Below, piece after piece: positions 30,491-38,909 of a stretch of 43,900 nt of DNA. The stretch is from Candidatus Gastranaerophilales bacterium (GTDB lineage: Bacteria > Cyanobacteriota > Vampirovibrionia > Gastranaerophilales > Gastranaerophilaceae). The stretch covers positions 1-43,900 of the forward strand of contig CALVBV010000003.1 in the NCBI GenBank assembly GCA_944325815.1, given 5' to 3'. The notes under the pieces were generated by a model. That model had not been told where the DNA came from. It worked only from the letters and a program-made list of their open reading frames with translations, and made no database searches. How positions within the stretch are numbered: the first letter of the stretch is position 1; each line of letters begins with the position of its first letter. Position numbers and translations under genes: made by a program.

Positions 30491-31660
30491 TTAAATAAAC
30501 AATTTTTCAAATCTTTCCATAGCTTCTTTTGTATTCTCTTTAGAGCCAAAAGAAGTTAAACGGAAGTAGCCTTCGCCGTTTTTGCCGAACCCTGAGCCAG
30601 GAGTTCCTACAATTTGCGCATTTTGAAGTAAATAATCAAAAAACTCCCAGGATGTCATGTTGTTTGGACACTTAAGCCAGATGTAAGGAGAATATTTACC
30701 GCCTACATGCCAGATGTTACATCTTTTTAGAGTATCGGAAATCAATTTTGCATTCTCTTTATAATAATTAAGATTCTCTTTAATCTCTTTTTGTCCTTCT
30801 TCTGTAAATACAGCTTCTGCAGCTCTTTGAACAATATATGGCACGCCGTTGAATTTTGTTGTCTGACGTCTCAGCCACATTTTATTTAATTTACCTAAGG
30901 CTTTGGGAACAATTGTATATCCGCATCTTGTGCCTGTAAATCCGGCCATTTTTGAAAGTGAACAAAATTCTATTGCGCACTCTTTTGCACCTTCTATCTC
31001 GTAAATGCTATGGGGAAGACTGTTATCATCAATAAAGCACTCGTAAGCTGCATCATACAGGATTACTGCGCCAAGTTCTCTTGCATAATCAACCCACATC
31101 TTTAATTGTTCCTTGTTATATGCAGCCCCCGTCGGATTATTTGGAGAGCAGATATATATGATATCCGCTTTTACATTTTTATCCGGAAGCGGTAAGAAAC
31201 CATTTTCACCATTTGCGTCAGCAAAAATAACCTTTCTTCCGGCCATAATATTAGTATCTACATATACAGGATACACCGGATCCGGCACCAAAACGGTATT
31301 ATCTTGTCCAAACAGGTCTAAAATATTGCCTAAATCGCTCTTTGCACCATCTGAGATGAATATTTCGTCAAGTTCCAGCTCAACACCGTGGGTTAAATAA
31401 TATTTTTTTACAGCCTCTCTTAAGAAATCATACCCCTGCTCAGGGCCGTATCCTCTGAAAGTTTCCTGAATGCTCATTTCATCTACGGCTTTGTGCATGG
31501 CATTTATTACAGCCTTGCATAGAGGCAGTGTTACATCGCCTATACCAAGCCGGATGACTTTTTTATCCGGATTCTTTGTCGTAAACTCATTAACTTTGCG
31601 GGCAACCGTTGAGAATAAATAACTTTGTTCTAAATTTTCATAGTTTTTGTTTATATTCAT
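30491..31660 (-). CDS. dapL: LL-diaminopimelate aminotransferase
   Basis: PLP enzyme that converts tetrahydrodipicolinate directly to LL-diaminopimelate for lysine and peptidoglycan, the route used by cyanobacteria, chlamydiae and plants. 389 residues, slightly short of the usual 408-411. It starts MNINKNYENLEQSYLFSTVA. PLP-site residues are N175 (SPNNPTG), D203 and Y206 (YDAAYECF), K237 (CSLSKMAGFTG) and R245; FRGYGPEQGYDFLREAV is the DapL-specific substrate-binding stretch, and PDPVYPVYVDTN is also typical. It stands alone on the minus strand, downstream of a tagged orphan. In this lineage it is consistent with cyanobacterial ancestry. Confidence 0.94.
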   Translation of the reverse strand: MNINKNYENLEQSYLFSTVARKVNEFTTKNPDKKVIRLGIGDVTLPLCKAVINAMHKAVDEMSIQETFRGYGPEQGYDFLREAVKKYYLTHGVELELDEIFISDGAKSDLGNILDLFGQDNTVLVPDPVYPVYVDTNIMAGRKVIFADANGENGFLPLPDKNVKADIIYICSPNNPTGAAYNKEQLKMWVDYARELGAVILYDAAYECFIDDNSLPHSIYEIEGAKECAIEFCSLSKMAGFTGTRCGYTIVPKALGKLNKMWLRRQTTKFNGVPYIVQRAAEAVFTEEGQKEIKENLNYYKENAKLISDTLKRCNIWHVGGKYSPYIWLKCPNNMTSWEFFDYLLQNAQIVGTPGSGFGKNGEGYFRLTSFGSKENTKEAMERFEKLFI

Positions 31661-31669
31661 ACTTACCTC

Positions 31670-32203
31670 TTATTTTTTCAATATTCTGCTGAAAGGATGT
31701 TCTCTTACCATATCTGAGGCCATTTTAGAAAAATCTTTTACAAATGTTCTGATTTTTTCAAAATTTTCCAGAGTCGGCATTTGCATACGGCATTTTTTTA
31801 CAATTTTCTCATTGTCAAAATTCTCATTAGCTTTTTTTATAATACTTTCGCCCTCTGTTAATATAGTTTCCCATTTAAAAAACAACGGCTTTTTCATCTT
31901 TTTTACCTCTCCGGTAGAATTGTTAACAAAAAAAGCTGTTTTTTCATTTATTCCGATTATCGATTCTCCCTGCATTTTATCAACGGCATCACGTCCTGTG
32001 CCAAACCACCTGAAATCAATAACTTTCTGTCCTTTACCAGTATAAACCTTATGAAGAATCTGAGCTTCAAAAAAATTATCTTTATTAGGATACACCGATT
32101 CTTTATTCATTTTATCCAACAGGGAATGCAGGTTTTGCATTCCCTCTTTTGATAAATATCTTTTTGCCTGGAAATTTTGCCCCTGAATACTTTGAATTTT
32201 CAA
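31670..32203 (-). CDS. Orphan protein with N-terminal NFQAK tag (177 residues)
   Basis: Family not recognised. The start codon is TTG at 32203, after GGAGAAGG; it gives MKIQSIQGQNFQAKRYLSKE, with Asn-Phe at residues 10-11 exactly as in the proteins at 7975 and 21555. The body is basic and helical with a central stretch VIDFRWFGTGRDAVDKMQGE and ESIIGINEKTAFFVNNSTGE that look like paired beta-strands; no membrane segment, cysteine cluster or catalytic motif is visible. It lies ten bases upstream of dapL on the same strand and follows a DUF151 gene across a G-rich repeat spacer. Use of TTG may keep expression low. Confidence 0.72.
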   Translation of the reverse strand: MKIQSIQGQNFQAKRYLSKEGMQNLHSLLDKMNKESVYPNKDNFFEAQILHKVYTGKGQKVIDFRWFGTGRDAVDKMQGESIIGINEKTAFFVNNSTGEVKKMKKPLFFKWETILTEGESIIKKANENFDNEKIVKKCRMQMPTLENFEKIRTFVKDFSKMASDMVREHPFSRILKK

Positions 32204-32234
32204 AACCTTCTCCTTAACTAACTTCTTCTATTTA

Positions 32235-32281
32235 CCCCTATTCATTTACCCCTATTTACCCCCGCTCATTTACCCCCGCCC
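32235..32281 (-). repeat. GGGGTAAA-type repeat after the DUF151 gene (putative G-quadruplex)
   Basis: C tracts on the + strand at 32235-32238, 32249-32252, 32259-32263 and 32273-32277, most preceded by TTTA or ATTTA. On the sense strand of the upstream DUF151 gene this gives four tracts of four or five G with loops of six to ten bases, directly after the stop codon. Confidence 0.78.
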
Positions 32282-32790
32282 TACTGGTCGGATTCTTCGT
32301 GACGGCCTTTCATCATCTTTTCAAAATCAGAAGGTTTGATGTTCTGGATAAAATCTTTAAATTCCTGCGCCTCTTCTTCGTCTTTAGCAGAATCCGTTGA
32401 TACAGAGCCATTCATAAGTACATTTGCCGTTACATAAATCGGCGCTTCTGCTCTCATAGCAATTGCAATCGCGTCTGAAGGACGGGCATCTATTTCTAAA
32501 GTTTCACCGTCTTTTACAAGATACAGTGTTGCATAATACGTATCTTTTTCAACATCGTTTATTTCGATTTTTTCAAGAGTATATCCTGTTTTTTCAATAA
32601 TATTAGTAATCAAATCGTGCGTCATAGGACGAGCTACAACAAGTCCTTCTATACATCTTATAATAGCGCTTGCCTCTGCTGACCCTATCCAAATCGGAAG
32701 CGCTTTTCTGTTATCTAAATCATGAAGTACAACTATCGGCGAATTTGTCCTTACATCCAATGCTATACCCATTACTTTCATTTCTATCAT
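32281..32790 (-). CDS. DUF151 / bifunctional nuclease (BFN) domain protein
   Basis: 169 residues; the first 125 form the DUF151 domain: MIEMKVMGIALDVRTNSPIV, LPIWIGSAEASAIIRCIEG (the I-W-I-G-x-x-E-A-x-A-I signature), TLEIDARPSDAIAIAMRAEA (the A-R-P-S-D-A-I-A-L-A signature). Homologues are common in cyanobacteria and plants, where a DNase/RNase activity was reported for the plant protein. An acidic tail of about 40 residues (UVR-type or unrelated) follows. GAGG stands eight bases upstream of the ATG. It diverges from nadK. Confidence 0.93.
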   Translation of the reverse strand: MIEMKVMGIALDVRTNSPIVVLHDLDNRKALPIWIGSAEASAIIRCIEGLVVARPMTHDLITNIIEKTGYTLEKIEINDVEKDTYYATLYLVKDGETLEIDARPSDAIAIAMRAEAPIYVTANVLMNGSVSTDSAKDEEEAQEFKDFIQNIKPSDFEKMMKGRHEESDQ

Positions 32791-32847
32791 ATATCTGCCC
32801 TCAACCAGTGTGAACTTGAGCTAATTATAACATAAAACAGAATTATA

Positions 32848-32856
32848 TGATATAAT
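32848..32856 (+). promoter_or_regulatory. Extended -10 promoter of nadK, implying a leaderless mRNA
   Basis: TGATATAAT (TGn plus perfect TATAAT) ends eight bases before the ATG at 32864. Transcription from this box would start at or within a base or two of the ATG, and no ribosome site is present. Confidence 0.6.
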
Positions 32857-32863
32857 CCAATGT

Positions 32864-33649
32864 ATGAAAATTAACGTTGTATACAATCAGGAAATTACTA
32901 ATTATAAAGAAATTTTAGAAAAATTAGAAAAATCTTTGAAGAAACATAGTATAGAATTTGAAACCTTTACTATTGATAAAATGGGATATTTTGGAGATTT
33001 TACCTTTGTAATTGGCGGAGACGGCACTCTTTTAAAAGCAGCAAGGTTTTATTCAAAAACAAAAACACCGGTATTAGGAATAAATGTCGGCAGGCTTGGT
33101 TTTTTGGCACAAGCAGGTGCAGGCGAGTTAGATAATGTTGTAACTTCCATCATAAACGGAAAATATTCTACAGAAGAGAGGTTAATGCTTTCCTCAGGTT
33201 CAGCTCTTGCTTTAAATGATTTTGTAATTAAAGGATGTTCTCCGAGCAGAACATCAAAATTATTTTTAGAGATTAACGGTAAATTTGTATGCGACTATAT
33301 TGCAGACGGGTTAATCATTTCAACCCCGACCGGCTCGACGGCTTACGGTCTTTCTGCGGGCGGCCCTGTATTATATCCGACGCTGGACGCAATTGTTATC
33401 GTTCCTATATGCCCGCATACACTTAATGCAAGACCGCTTGTCATCCCTTGTTCCGAAAAGATAACAGTTAAAACCGGAGATAAGCTGCTTTCTGTTGCTG
33501 CAGATGGAATTGATACCGGTGAGTGTGTTAATAAAATTGATATTACAGTCTCAAAAGAGAAAGCAACACTTGTATTTTTAAAAGACGATAGTTTTTATTC
33601 GGTCTTAAGAAGCAAGCTTCATTGGGGAATTTCACCTGCTGCAGAATAA
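32864..33649 (+). CDS. nadK: NAD kinase
   Basis: 261-residue cytoplasmic enzyme that phosphorylates NAD (possibly NADH) to make NADP. Motifs are the catalytic GGDGT at residues 51-55 (FVIGGDGTLLKAA), GINVGRLGFLA, and the second conserved block STPTGSTAYGLSAGGPVL, followed by ICPHTLNARPLVIP. All expected catalytic residues are present. It starts MKINVVYNQEITNYKEIL without a Shine-Dalgarno site; the promoter places the mRNA start at about the ATG. It is divergent to the DUF151 gene with a 73-base gap. Confidence 0.96.
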   Translation: MKINVVYNQEITNYKEILEKLEKSLKKHSIEFETFTIDKMGYFGDFTFVIGGDGTLLKAARFYSKTKTPVLGINVGRLGFLAQAGAGELDNVVTSIINGKYSTEERLMLSSGSALALNDFVIKGCSPSRTSKLFLEINGKFVCDYIADGLIISTPTGSTAYGLSAGGPVLYPTLDAIVIVPICPHTLNARPLVIPCSEKITVKTGDKLLSVAADGIDTGECVNKIDITVSKEKATLVFLKDDSFYSVLRSKLHWGISPAAE

Positions 33650-33714
33650 ATTCATTCAAAAAAATGAACACTGTTTTTTGTTACTCGTCTATAATATTGT
33701 AGAGAAAAAGACAA

Positions 33715-35253
33715 ATGAAGAACAAAATCCGGATATTATTAATATTTACTTGCCTGATGATAGGGATGAGGTGTTATGCTATACAGAACATTCAGATAGA
33801 AAAGAATGCTTCTCTCGGGTTAAATGATTGTATTCGTATTGCTCTAAACAACAGCCCTGTCGTAAAAAGATATATTTTAAACCTTGATATAGCTAAATCC
33901 AGTGTAGGAGTTGCAAAATCGGCATATTTCCCGACTCTTTCGGCTGGTGTCGGCTATTCTCAAGGATTCGGACACAGGAATAACAATACCAGCTATAATA
34001 CAAGAATACTTCCTGGATTTGATGCTTCTCTATCCCAGCTTTTATGGAATTTCGGCAAAACCGGCGCTAATATAAGAATGGAAAAATTTAACAGAATTGC
34101 GGCTGAATTCGATTTTGACGAAACTGTTTTGGCAACTATATTCAATGTAAAGCTTCAATATTATGCGGTTCTTGCAGCAAAATCTTTAATGGAAGTTGAA
34201 AGACTTAATGTACAAATAAATGAAAGAAACTACCAGAGAACTCTTGCTTATTATGAAGAGGGGATTAAATCAAAAATTGACCTTGTTAATGCGGAAGTTA
34301 ATTTGAGTGATTCCAAAATTGCCCTTGTTAAAGCTGAAAATACGTATAAAAATGCAATCGTTACACTTAATAACGCTATGTACGTAGCTTTTGCACCGGA
34401 ATACAGCATTAAGAATACCGAAACATTTAATCTGCAGAACCCTTATGTTCCCATGAGCTTGACAAACATTGAAAAATACGACAAACTTCTTGAGCTTCCC
34501 GAAGGAATTTCCGATGCTGTTTATGCTGTGAAAGCCGAAAAAAGCAATGTCCTAGAAAATTATGTATTTAAAAAATATCCTTATACTTTTGAAAAATCCG
34601 TAACCATAGCAAAAGAAAACAGACCCGATTTAAAAGCTCTGGTTGCGACAGTTAACGCAATGAAACAGTATGTCCTATTAACAAAACGCCAGTATTTACC
34701 CGAACTTAGGGGCGGTGTCGGATATAGTTATACAAACAGCCGTTTTTATGCGGATAATGGCATGAGCGTTTCTTTAAACCTTGATACGACTTTCAACATT
34801 AAACAAGTGAAACACGAAATTGATATCGCAAATTCAGAACTTAATCTTGCAAAGACAGAGGTAGAACTTCTGAACCAGGATATGTATTTTACCATACAAT
34901 CAGCATATATAGATATGATTCAGCTTGAAAAACAAATTCCGCTTCTTGAGACAAAGGTTCGCCAGACACTAGAGAATCTGGAACTTGCAGACGGGCGCTA
35001 TGCTGTAGGATTAGGAGATTATATACAGCTTCAGGATGCAAGAGTCAATTATAACAATGCGCAAAGCTCTTATGTTCAGGCGGTTTATAATTATAATGTA
35101 GCAAGAGCAACCTTAGAAAGAGAAATCGCGCTTCCTCAGGAAGAAACACTGACTGTAGAGGATGTTAAAGACTATCAAAAAGATTTAAAAAAACAAGAAA
35201 AACAAATCCAAAAAGATAAAAAGAAGTTAAAAAATAAAAAGGATAACGTATGA
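33715..35253 (+). CDS. TolC-type outer-membrane channel (second TolC paralogue)
   Basis: 512 residues with a signal peptide (MKNKIRILLIFTCLMIGMRC, cleaved near CYA-I). Two TolC-fold repeats: LNDCIRIALNNSPVVKRYIL opens the first; FEKSVTIAKENRPDLKALVA opens the second; DGRYAVGLGDYIQLQDARVN is the equatorial segment, matching the 19666 protein. A Lys-rich tail (about 30 residues) ends it. A TATAAT box lies at 33690-33695. The stop overlaps the following adaptor's ATG by four bases, so channel and adaptor form a unit. No inner-membrane pump follows. Confidence 0.94.
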   Translation: MKNKIRILLIFTCLMIGMRCYAIQNIQIEKNASLGLNDCIRIALNNSPVVKRYILNLDIAKSSVGVAKSAYFPTLSAGVGYSQGFGHRNNNTSYNTRILPGFDASLSQLLWNFGKTGANIRMEKFNRIAAEFDFDETVLATIFNVKLQYYAVLAAKSLMEVERLNVQINERNYQRTLAYYEEGIKSKIDLVNAEVNLSDSKIALVKAENTYKNAIVTLNNAMYVAFAPEYSIKNTETFNLQNPYVPMSLTNIEKYDKLLELPEGISDAVYAVKAEKSNVLENYVFKKYPYTFEKSVTIAKENRPDLKALVATVNAMKQYVLLTKRQYLPELRGGVGYSYTNSRFYADNGMSVSLNLDTTFNIKQVKHEIDIANSELNLAKTEVELLNQDMYFTIQSAYIDMIQLEKQIPLLETKVRQTLENLELADGRYAVGLGDYIQLQDARVNYNNAQSSYVQAVYNYNVARATLEREIALPQEETLTVEDVKDYQKDLKKQEKQIQKDKKKLKNKKDNV

Positions 35254-36416
35254 AAATTCCGGAAATTTTAAAGAAAAAACGCGGCATAATAGCAGTAACA
35301 GCAATAATTTTGATAATTATATTTATAATTTCCTCCATCAACAAAAACAGAGTGCATTATCAAACAGCCAAAATAAAACGCAGGACAATCACTCAAGTGG
35401 TAGAGGCGTCCGGTACAATTAATCCGGTAAATACAGTATCTGTCGGTTCAACTGTATCAGGTTTGATAAGTGCAATTTACGTTGACTTTAACTCCAAAGT
35501 CACAAAAGGCCAGCTTCTTGCAGAAATTGACCCGAGAACTTTTCAGGCAACAGTTGACCAAAATGCCGCTTCAATGGCTTCTGCTCAGGCTGATTTAGCA
35601 AACAGGGAAGCTACTTTTGAAATGGCTGCAAAAACATTAAGAAGATACAAAAATCTTTATGCAAGAGATTTTATTCCTAAAAGTGAATTAGATCAGGCAG
35701 AAAGTGACTATAAAGCAAGCTTAGCTCAGGTTAATGCAGCAAGAGCAAAAATTAATCAAACACAGGCTCAATATAATCAATCACTGGTAAATTTGAATTA
35801 CACAAAAATTACTGCACCTGTAAGCGGAATGATTATTTCCAGAGAAATTGACCTCGGCCAGCCGGTTGCTGCAAGCTTTCAGGCGCCGGAATTATTCACG
35901 ATTGCTCAGGATTTAGAGAAAATGCAGATTGAGGTTAACGTCTCAGAAGCTGATATCGGAGATGTTAAAGAAGGACAGGATGTCACTTATACACTTGATG
36001 GTTATCCAAACAGTACATTTAACGGAAAAGTAACACAGGTTAGAATATCACCGACAACTGTTTCAAACGTTGTTACTTATTCTGTTATAGTTACTGTAGA
36101 TAACAGCGATTTAAAGCTTAAGCCCGGCATGACAGCGAATGTTTCTATTATTACGGCTCAAAATAAAGATGTATTGAGTGTTCCTAATGTAGCGCTTAAA
36201 TTTACTCCTGAAAAAAGCGGCAAAAAATATAAAACTCAAGGCTTGTGGGTAAAAGACGGGTTAAAATTAAAAAGAATAAATATAACAACCGGCGCGAGTG
36301 ATGATTCATATACAGAGGTAAAAGGCGACGGTATTTATGAAGGCCAAAGAATTTTAGTCGGCATAAAAAGCGGGAAAGGGACTAAAACACAAAACTTTAG
36401 ACCGCCAAGATTATAA
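35250..36416 (+). CDS. MacA-like membrane fusion protein
   Basis: 388 residues. One N-terminal membrane helix (GIIAVTAIILIIIFIISSIN, about residues 11-30) is followed by QVVEASGTINPVNTVSVGST with the lipoyl-domain G-x-I-x-P pattern, GLISAIYVDFNSKVTKGQLL, an alpha-hairpin rich in Ala/Gln (about residues 105-180), NYTKITAPVSGMIISREIDL and a beta-barrel plus membrane-proximal domain (LKPGMTANVSIITAQNKDVL). The features are those of MacA, partner of the ABC pump MacB. MacB is not in the window; the gene is closed by a terminator, so the pump must be elsewhere or another transporter used. Confidence 0.93.
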   Translation: MKIPEILKKKRGIIAVTAIILIIIFIISSINKNRVHYQTAKIKRRTITQVVEASGTINPVNTVSVGSTVSGLISAIYVDFNSKVTKGQLLAEIDPRTFQATVDQNAASMASAQADLANREATFEMAAKTLRRYKNLYARDFIPKSELDQAESDYKASLAQVNAARAKINQTQAQYNQSLVNLNYTKITAPVSGMIISREIDLGQPVAASFQAPELFTIAQDLEKMQIEVNVSEADIGDVKEGQDVTYTLDGYPNSTFNGKVTQVRISPTTVSNVVTYSVIVTVDNSDLKLKPGMTANVSIITAQNKDVLSVPNVALKFTPEKSGKKYKTQGLWVKDGLKLKRINITTGASDDSYTEVKGDGIYEGQRILVGIKSGKGTKTQNFRPPRL

Positions 36417-36419
36417 TTA

Positions 36420-36447
36420 AAAATCCGCCATCAAAATGGCGGATTTT
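36420..36447. terminator. Bidirectional terminator after the channel/adaptor pair
   Basis: Perfect 12-base stem AAAATCCGCCAT / ATGGCGGATTTT with loop CAAA, between convergent genes. Confidence 0.94.
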
Positions 36448-36462
36448 GTTATATCAAATTAG

Positions 36463-36921
36463 TTATGATTTTGTTGTATCGTAATCCGGTTTCTTTGGTG
36501 TTTCAGCCTTTGGCTCTGGTTTGGCTTCCGGCTTAATTTCAGGAGCTTTACTCTTTTTAAACCAATTCCAGGGTAATAACTTCTTGAATGAAAATTTATC
36601 TTTTTTCTTTGTGGTTAATTCAGTAATTTTGTTATTTGCAGTTTCTAATTGACTTGTAAGTTCCGTATTTTTGGCTGTAAGGTTATCTATTTCTTGTTTC
36701 AACCCGGAGACTTTCTTTCCTTTCACTACGCCGTAACCAAGTCCGGCTAAGGCAATAATCCCTAAAGCGGTATATCCAAGCATGTTAGAAGAGGCGTTTC
36801 TCTTCTCAACATCATTAGACTCATACACCATCGGCATAGATGAATAATCTTCATATCCCTGAGTCTGATTCGGAACTGTCATTGAATAATCAACTGTTCC
36901 AACATTTTTTATCGGTTCCAT
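36463..36921 (-). CDS. Single-pass orphan with coiled coil and Pro/Lys-rich tail
   Basis: AAAGG lies seven bases from the ATG at 36921 (MEPIKNVGTVDYSMT); an ATG two codons earlier is too close. 152 residues. After a polar, Tyr/Met-rich N-terminus of about 45 residues comes a membrane helix (NMLGYTALGIIALAGLGYGV, about 47-66), then a heptad coiled coil (LKQEIDNLTAKNTELTSQLE, about 74-105), a Lys/Phe/Trp-rich patch (FSFKKLLPWNWFKKSKAP) that could lie on a membrane, and a tail of Pro-Glu-Ala-Lys repeats. This looks like an envelope-spanning or surface-exposed structural protein. Family unknown. An inverted repeat lies 82 bases upstream. Confidence 0.75.
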   Translation of the reverse strand: MEPIKNVGTVDYSMTVPNQTQGYEDYSSMPMVYESNDVEKRNASSNMLGYTALGIIALAGLGYGVVKGKKVSGLKQEIDNLTAKNTELTSQLETANNKITELTTKKKDKFSFKKLLPWNWFKKSKAPEIKPEAKPEPKAETPKKPDYDTTKS

Positions 36922-37002
36922 ACACATACCTTTCTAAATTTCTGCTACACTTTTATATCTATAATAAAACAAAATATATACAAAAATTGCCTATAGAACT
37001 AA

Positions 37003-37018
37003 ATTTTGTAAACAAAAT
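37003..37018. promoter_or_regulatory. Inverted repeat ATTTTGT-AA-ACAAAAT upstream of an orphan gene
   Basis: Perfect seven-base inverted repeat with two-base spacer, 82 bases upstream of the gene at 36921. A near-identical repeat (TTTTGT-A-ACAAAA) lies 78 bases upstream of the Gly-rich orphan at 40183, and a degenerate one about 80 bases upstream of the gene at 4277. Confidence 0.4.
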
Positions 37019-37065
37019 GTTACAATACGAGGATGCGGAAAAATTAAAACTTTACAGCAACAAAC

Positions 37066-38835
37066 TTATTTACTTCTCTGGAAAAATTTTGCAATATCTT
37101 TATGCTCTATAATTTTTGATATAGGTCGGCCGTGCGGACAGGTAAACGGTTTTTCGCATGTACGCCAATTTCTTATTATCTCCTGCATCTGGAAGTTATT
37201 CAAATAAGTATTAGCCTTTACTGCAGCTTTGCAGGAAGTCGTAATAAGAATCTGTTCCTCAATATTATCAATATCTCCCTGAATATTATCCAGAATATCT
37301 GCAAGAATTTCTTTTGGCGAAACTTTAGAAAGAATTTGCGGAACTTTTCTGAATATAAGTTCATCATCCGATGTGAATTCTATTTCATATCCGAATTTTG
37401 CAAGTTTATCCTTATGAGCTTCCAAAAGCTCTCTGTCGCTTGGTGAAACCTTAATGACATCAGAAATAAACAAAAGCTGACAGTCTATATTTTTGGATTT
37501 TTTCAGTTTTTCATAAATATATCTTTCTTCGGCAATATGCTGGTCAACAATCTCCAGACCTTCTTCGCGCTCAATAAGAATATAAGTTTTTCTATATTGC
37601 CCGATTATCATCTCTTCGGGTTTTGTTGAAACAGTTTCCTGCATAAGCCTTGCCTGTACAGATTCAACAGGCGCCGGCTTTTTAAACTCTCTTATCTCAG
37701 CTGTTTTAGGCCTGTCAAAAACAACTGTCGGGATATTTTTATTTTCATCAACATATATATCACTTACGAAAGGTTTTTGATAAACAGGTTTAGGGACTTC
37801 CGTTGGAAGAGGTAAACTCTCTTTGGCAGGAAGCGTAACTTCTTCTGCAAGACCAGATAAAGCCATATCTACGGCTGAATGTATAAAATTAAACACCTGA
37901 TTCGGATTTTTGTATCTTACTTCCTTTTTGGTCGGATGTACATTCACATCGACATCCTCCGGCGGAAGTTCAAGATTTAAAATAATAAAAGGATACCTTG
38001 AAGAAGCTGTCAAATCTTTGTACACAGTGTCAATTGCTTTTTGAAATACCGGACATTTTACATTTCTAAAATTTACATACATATAATAATCTTTTTTGCT
38101 TGCTCTTGTAAAATCCGGAGTACTTACATAACCTGAAATTTTTAATCCGGAAATTTTGTCTGTTTTATGAACTTCTCTAAGATTTTTTGAGATTTCTTCC
38201 GAAAACACTTCCTTAACAGTTTGAAGCAACTCTCCCTGCCCTGTCGTCTTTAATACAGTTTTACCGTTGTTTTTTAATTCAAATCCGACTTCCGGATGCA
38301 CAAGCGAAATTGCCTGTACCAATTCATTAATATATGCAAATTCTGTTTTTGCCGATTTTAAGAACTTCAATCTTGCCGGAATATTGTAAAATAAATCACG
38401 AATCTCCATAATTGTGCCGATTGCACAACCGGTCTGAGCTTTTTTAACCTCAGAGTTTTCACACTCAACCTTTGTTCCGTAATCAAAATCCTTTGTTCGC
38501 GTAATACAGGTTAATTTAGAAATGGAAATAATACTGGCCAGAGCTTCCCCTCTAAACCCCATTGTTCTGACTGCATACAAATCTTCGCCGTCTTTTATTT
38601 TACTCGTTGCATGCTTGGAAAAAGCAAGCAGAATATCATCAGGATGAATCCCCGAACCGTTATCAGCAACTCTTATATCCCTGCAGTCATTAAAAACTTC
38701 AATACTTACTTTTGAGGCACCTGCGTCTACAGAATTTTCTACCAATTCCTTAACAACGGAATAAGGCCTTTCAATAACCTCTCCTGCTGCAATCTGGTTT
38801 ATTACATTTTTTGTAAGCTGAACAATTCTTCCCAT
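37066..38835 (-). CDS. mutL: DNA mismatch repair protein MutL with endonuclease domain
   Basis: 589 residues. The GHKL ATPase part starts GRIVQLTKNVINQIAAGEVI with the ERPYSVVKELVENSVDAGAS helix that holds the catalytic Glu, DNGSGI and GFRGEALASI (motifs II and III). A proline-rich linker of about 90 residues follows. The C-terminal dimerisation domain has VDQHIAEERYIYE, matching D-Q-H-A-x-x-E-x-x-x-x-E except Ala to Ile, then TTSCKAAVKAN and CPHGRP, the other zinc/metal motifs. It is therefore a nicking MutL of the MutH-less type. MutS is not in the window. The gene lies between an orphan and a divergent DUF2229-type gene. Confidence 0.96.
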   Translation of the reverse strand: MGRIVQLTKNVINQIAAGEVIERPYSVVKELVENSVDAGASKVSIEVFNDCRDIRVADNGSGIHPDDILLAFSKHATSKIKDGEDLYAVRTMGFRGEALASIISISKLTCITRTKDFDYGTKVECENSEVKKAQTGCAIGTIMEIRDLFYNIPARLKFLKSAKTEFAYINELVQAISLVHPEVGFELKNNGKTVLKTTGQGELLQTVKEVFSEEISKNLREVHKTDKISGLKISGYVSTPDFTRASKKDYYMYVNFRNVKCPVFQKAIDTVYKDLTASSRYPFIILNLELPPEDVDVNVHPTKKEVRYKNPNQVFNFIHSAVDMALSGLAEEVTLPAKESLPLPTEVPKPVYQKPFVSDIYVDENKNIPTVVFDRPKTAEIREFKKPAPVESVQARLMQETVSTKPEEMIIGQYRKTYILIEREEGLEIVDQHIAEERYIYEKLKKSKNIDCQLLFISDVIKVSPSDRELLEAHKDKLAKFGYEIEFTSDDELIFRKVPQILSKVSPKEILADILDNIQGDIDNIEEQILITTSCKAAVKANTYLNNFQMQEIIRNWRTCEKPFTCPHGRPISKIIEHKDIAKFFQRSK

Positions 38836-38909
38836 TGATATCCCCTTTTTTCATATTATACCCTAATTTATTTTTAAGATATAATATAAATTAAAATGGA
38901 GGGATATAA

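Noticed and set aside
30024-30559. Open frames through the tRNA and repeat region (e.g. 30024-30329 and 30371-30559)
   Set aside because: They read through a tRNA, two terminators and hairpins, lack ribosome sites and have no protein-like composition.
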